A stretch of DNA of 64,000 nt, taken from positions 26,554,620-26,618,619 of the forward strand of contig JBANSL010000010.1 of NCBI GenBank assembly GCA_037127255.1. Reading direction: 5' to 3'. The position numbers were made by a program, and so were the translations under genes. The notes under the pieces were generated by a model. The model had not been told where the DNA came from. It did not search any database and was given only the letters and a program-made list of their open reading frames with translations. The DNA is from Persicaria tinctoria (Eukaryota; Streptophyta; Magnoliopsida; Caryophyllales; Polygonaceae). Shown here piece by piece: positions 57,501 through 64,000 of the stretch (the stretch's first letter is position 1; each line of letters opens with the position of its first letter).

Positions 57501-58545
57501 GTTCGAGTCTTTTATGATCGACCACAAATTCCACCAGACACATGCCGACCACTGCGTGTTTGTGAAGAATTACGCCGAAGGTGACTTTCTGATTCTCTTG
57601 CTTTATGTGGATGATATGCTTATTGTTGGTCGGAATACCAACAAGATTGCTAGTTTGAAGGACCTTGGCCCTGCAAGAAATATTTTGGGTATGCAGATTA
57701 CCCGTGACAGAAAGAATCAGAAGTTGTGGATATCACAAGAAAGATACATTGAGAAGGTGCTGCAAAGATTCAACATGGACAAGGCTAAACCCGTGAGTTC
57801 TCCACTTGCAGTGAACATGAAGCTGAGTTCTGATCAGTGTCCTACAAGTGAGAAAGAGAAACAGGAGATGAAGAATGTGCCTTATGCTTCAGCCGTTGGT
57901 AGTCTGATGTATGCCATGGTTTGCACTAGGCCAGACATCGCCTATGGAGTTGGGGTTATCAGCAGGTTCATGAGTAATCCCGGAAAGGAGCATTGGGCTG
58001 CAGTGAAATGGATTCTCAAGTATCTCAGAGGCACTTCGAGAGTGTGTTTGTGCTTTGGTCCTGGAAAACCTATGCTTGATGGTTTTACAGATGCAGACAT
58101 GTCAGGTGATATTGACACGAGCCGATCCACATCTGGATATCTGATTACATTCGCAGGGGGAGCAGTCTCATGGCAATCGAGACTGCAGAAGTGTGTTGCT
58201 TTGTCAACGACAGAATCAGAGTATATGGCTGCAGTTGAAGCTGGTAAGGAGCTGATATGGATGAGAGACTTCCTAGAGGAGTTGGGAGTGAAGCAAGCTA
58301 GCTACCCACTCTATTGTGACAATCAGAGTGCCATCCACCTTGCCAAGAATGCCGCCTACCATTCTCGAACCAAGCACATCCGAAGAAGGTATCATTGGCT
58401 TCGAGAAAGAGTAGAAGACGATAATTTTGAGCTCATGAAGATCCACACAAATGAAAACGGATCAGATATGCTGACGAAGACTTTGTCAAAGAAGAAGCTC
58501 ATCAAGTGCCGCTCAAAGGCGGGCTTGCTCGAGCCCCCCATATAG
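54589..58545 (+). pseudogene. Copia-2 gag-pol polyprotein (Tnt1-94-like) with two in-frame stops
   Basis: One frame of 1319 codons from MEEKNSFQGMIVLNSGNYSD to the natural stop. In order: gag (residues 1-200), zinc knuckle CYYCKKPGHIQKYC (about 234-247), protease WIVDSAAS (about 303-310), integrase (HKRLGHMS, CVDCLAGKQ, HTDVCS, RSDNGGEY, NGIAERMNRT), reverse transcriptase (YVDD about 1006-1009) and RNase H (SGYLITFAGGAVSWQ, DNQSAIHLAKNAAYHSRTKH). Only TAA at 55180-55182 (gag end) and TGA at 56224-56226 (between integrase aspartates) interrupt it. Layout and motifs match Tnt1-like Copia elements. The stops make it dependent on a relative unless they are read through. Confidence 0.85.
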
Positions 58546-58561
58546 GATTGAGGGGGAGCTA

Positions 58562-59248
58562 TGTTGTGTTTCCCTCCTATATGGGGGAAGAGTCCAATGG
58601 ACTATTTACCATATGGTTTTTACCATGTGAAGTTTTACCCTCCTCCTTATAAAAGGGGATGTCTTTCCATTTGGGAAAGTAAGAGAGAGAAAAACAAAGA
58701 GTGACAAAGGGAGAAAAGAGAGATCTTGGAGGAATTTTTGTAGGCCATTGTTCAGCCCAATTTGAAGTGCCCCGATCGACGACCAAACGACCTTCGATTG
58801 GGACGATTTTCTGGTATGTTGTTCACCTCATCATAGGCTTCATTTTGTACGGTTGGATCGTCATTTTGAGCCTCCAATATCATATCCCCTTTGCTAGTGT
58901 CCTCTCTTGGTTTGTTGTTGATTTCCACCAATTGGGTGATGAAATTGGAGATTTGTCCAAGCTTGTTGATGCTTGATGATGTTGTATGCCTCTAGCTTTG
59001 TCTAGGGAAGATTGTACCCACTTGTTAGTGTTGATAGTGGAAGTTTTTGTCTCCCGTGGTTTTTTCCCCGTTTTTGGGTTTCCACGTAAATCTGGTGTTC
59101 TTTGTGTTTGGTTATTTTATCTTATGTTTGTGTCTGATTGTTGGTTTGGATTGCTTGAGTTTGGCTCTCTGGTTTACAGTTCTTGTTCATCCCGATTCGT
59201 GTGTGTTAAAGGGGTGTGTCTGACGTCCCCTTGCTTCCCGGCACAACC
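58562..59248 (+). repeat. Copia-2 3' LTR
   Basis: 687 bp, starting TGTTGTGTTTCCCTCC after the polypurine tract (ATTGAGGGGGAGCTA), TATA box TATAAAAG at 58648-58655, ending CCCGGCACAACC before the TSD. This is the intact reference for the damaged 5' LTR. Confidence 0.85.
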
Positions 59249-59367
59249 TTTTCTATATCAAGTTTCTCATTCTAATTAGGAATGTAACAACCGATCAAAG
59301 CACCAATTATAAAATCCTATTAGAGCTCAATTACAAATTGATTTAGTCAGTAGGCAAAACGGGGAGG

Positions 59368-59535
59368 AGAGCGGAGACGATCATCTTGCTGTTGGAGCTC
59401 CTACGGTACTTGAAGCCCTCCGAATTCAACGACAACCACGATTACCACATCTGGCAGCGCCGCCAGCTCCGCATCCTTGAGGTCGGCCTCATCCTCCACC
59501 CCTTCTCCCCCCTCGACCTCGGCGTCAAATTCGAT
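59368..59535 (+). pseudogene. Captured exon fragment of a DUF810 (unc-13-like, PATROL1-type) gene
   Basis: The + strand reads GRRAETIILLLELLRYLKPS, EFNDNHDYHIWQRRQLRILE, VGLILHP. The ELL..LKPSEF.....Y..WQ.R.L..LE.GL.LHP pattern is characteristic of plant DUF810/MUN-domain proteins, which act in vesicle trafficking. Only this segment is present. Downstream, 59540-60010 remains GC-rich but decays into unrecognised, stop-laden sequence. It is a transduplicated piece, not a gene. Confidence 0.65.
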
Positions 59536-59539
59536 CGAA

Positions 59540-60706
59540 ATTCAATCGCCAGCGCCAAATTCGATCGAAATCTCTTCAGTCAGTATCAAATTCGATCCAA
59601 ATTCAATTGCTTGACCTTGGCATCTGCTCCGTCGAGCTTTAGGTCGCGTGCGGCCAGTCTTCGAAGCAGCCGGTGCAAGATCTCACTTCAATCCTCCTCC
59701 CGTCCTCCGTCAGCGCCACTATCATCGCTGTTGCACCTCCTCTCTTATCCGAATTCCAACGTCGGGGAATCCATCCTCATCGACCAAAATCCATTCCCAA
59801 GTCAGCGATCGCCGACAACGCGCGAAGAATCTTGATCTCGTTGTCCTCATCTACAATCCAGGGCGAGAACGAGCCGACCTCTGCAATCCGAGGCCTCCTC
59901 CTTGGACCTACCATGGATGGTGAGGTGTGGAATTTCAAATCTGCAGTTCTTCCTCCTCACGCAGCGGTCTTCGATTCAGGCGGTGCAAATTCAGATAGAG
60001 CACAGGAATTAAAAAAAAGAGGGGATTATAGAGGTAAAAATGTAAAATTAGGACATTTTGCAAAATACATTATAAAAATGGACATTTAACAAAACAACCC
60101 ATATTTTTTGTACGGTTACCAAAAAAATCCTAGCTTTTTTAGTATTTTTAATTTATTTGGTTTAAAATTACTATAATACCCATAATAATAACCAAATAAA
60201 CTTCATTTTTTTTAAAAATAAACTTTTGTACGCTCCTATACGGAATTAATATTATTTCATAATTTTTCAACCTTTATTTTACACAAATTTTCAATTTTAG
60301 CTTGCTTATAATTTTTATCATTTTTTGGACCTCGCCACATACGTACCCTCTATAAAAAAAATGATTTTAATAAGCTATTCTTTGGCTAATTTGGCCTAGG
60401 GGAAAGTACCGCTAAATACATCATTACTCCGTATTCATCATAACAAGAACACATCCATCAACCATAAGCCATCATCAACAGCAAGATAGAAAATGGAGCA
60501 TTAAAACCAAACTGTAAATAACAGTAGCAGCTGGGATCCAAAAAACTCAAATCAAATGTCAAAAAGTATAAATGGTATGGAAGTTGGCAAAATATAACAA
60601 AACAACACTACCACAAACCGGTGTAATTTCCCAGCTCACCCAACTGTATACCGATCAAGTTGCACCACGATTTCACCTATTTTGTTATAACTGGAGCGCA
60701 AGTTAA
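59540..60706. other. Gene-fragment-like then AT-rich spacer
   Basis: 59540-60000 is GC-rich with coding-like composition but no domain I recognise. At 60035-60095 TTAGGACATTTTGC and ACATTTAACAAAACAACCC partly mirror 50990-51050 on the opposite strand. 60100-60706 is AT-rich; it holds the 3' flank of the seryl-tRNA synthetase gene and nothing else I can see. Confidence 0.4.

Positions 60707-64000
<3,294 letters not shown>

Larger units (their letters stand above)
52880..59248 (+). mobile_element. Copia-2, composite Tnt1-like retrotransposon with inverted self-copy in its 5' LTR
   Basis: The whole 6.4-kb unit is bounded by the 5-bp TSD TTTTC (52875-52879 and 59249-59253). Order: forward LTR part 52880-53099; inverted copy (53095-54463) of bases 57494-58862 of the same element; forward LTR end 54457-54561; PBS 54565-54576; gag-pol 54589-58545; polypurine tract; intact 3' LTR 58562-59248. 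The junctions share GACGA (5 nt) and TTCTTGT (7 nt). The inverted copy and its source are both 1369 bp. Confidence 0.85.

Overview
This is a plant nuclear window, most likely a eudicot. The grounds are split genes with GT-AG introns, an LRR receptor-like kinase, a cytosolic seryl-tRNA synthetase, AT-rich spacers and dense plant-type transposons. I cannot name the species. Nothing prokaryotic (operon, CRISPR, plasmid) is present.

Four cellular genes can be supported. Two are copies of a small secreted proline-rich, six-cysteine prolamin-like protein gene at 9.1 kb and 25.1 kb on the + strand, in two diverged segmental copies. The third is an LRR receptor-like kinase on the - strand (37223 to 27175), split by a 7.8-kb intron that has taken up a complete Copia retrotransposon. 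The fourth is the 3' eight exons of seryl-tRNA synthetase on the - strand at the right edge (64000 to 60707).

Almost everything else is mobile DNA, much of it with readable target-site duplications (TSDs). From left to right: Harbinger-like, hAT-like and LTR remnants (1.4-5.9 kb); segmental copy A with four later insertions (5.9-9.6 kb); a decayed Copia gag and a LINE fragment (10.2-11.7 kb); two CACTA elements only 457 bp apart (13.0-15.0 kb, TSD TAT; 15.4-22.0 kb, TSD GAT), the second with an apparently intact five-exon TNPA-like gene beside a truncated TNP2 gene; segmental copy B (23.8-25.6 kb) with its own Stowaway MITE; a foldback element (26-27 kb); the kinase gene with Copia-1 in its intron and a Harbinger-type element next to its start codon; a very young LTR element coding only a gag-like protein (39.2-45.0 kb, TSD CTTAC); LINE, Mutator-like and hAT insertions (45-51 kb); captured exons of a cinnamoyl-CoA-reductase-like gene (51.6 kb) and of a DUF810 gene (59.4 kb), between which sits Copia-2 (52.9-59.2 kb, TSD TTTTC).

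The most unusual structure is Copia-2. Its 5' LTR is replaced in the middle by a 1369-bp inverted copy of its own 3' end, joined through 5-nt and 7-nt microhomologies, and the whole composite lies inside one TSD, so the rearrangement probably happened before or during integration. The second is the prolamin-like pair: about 483 bp without a difference inside otherwise diverged duplicates, which points to gene conversion.
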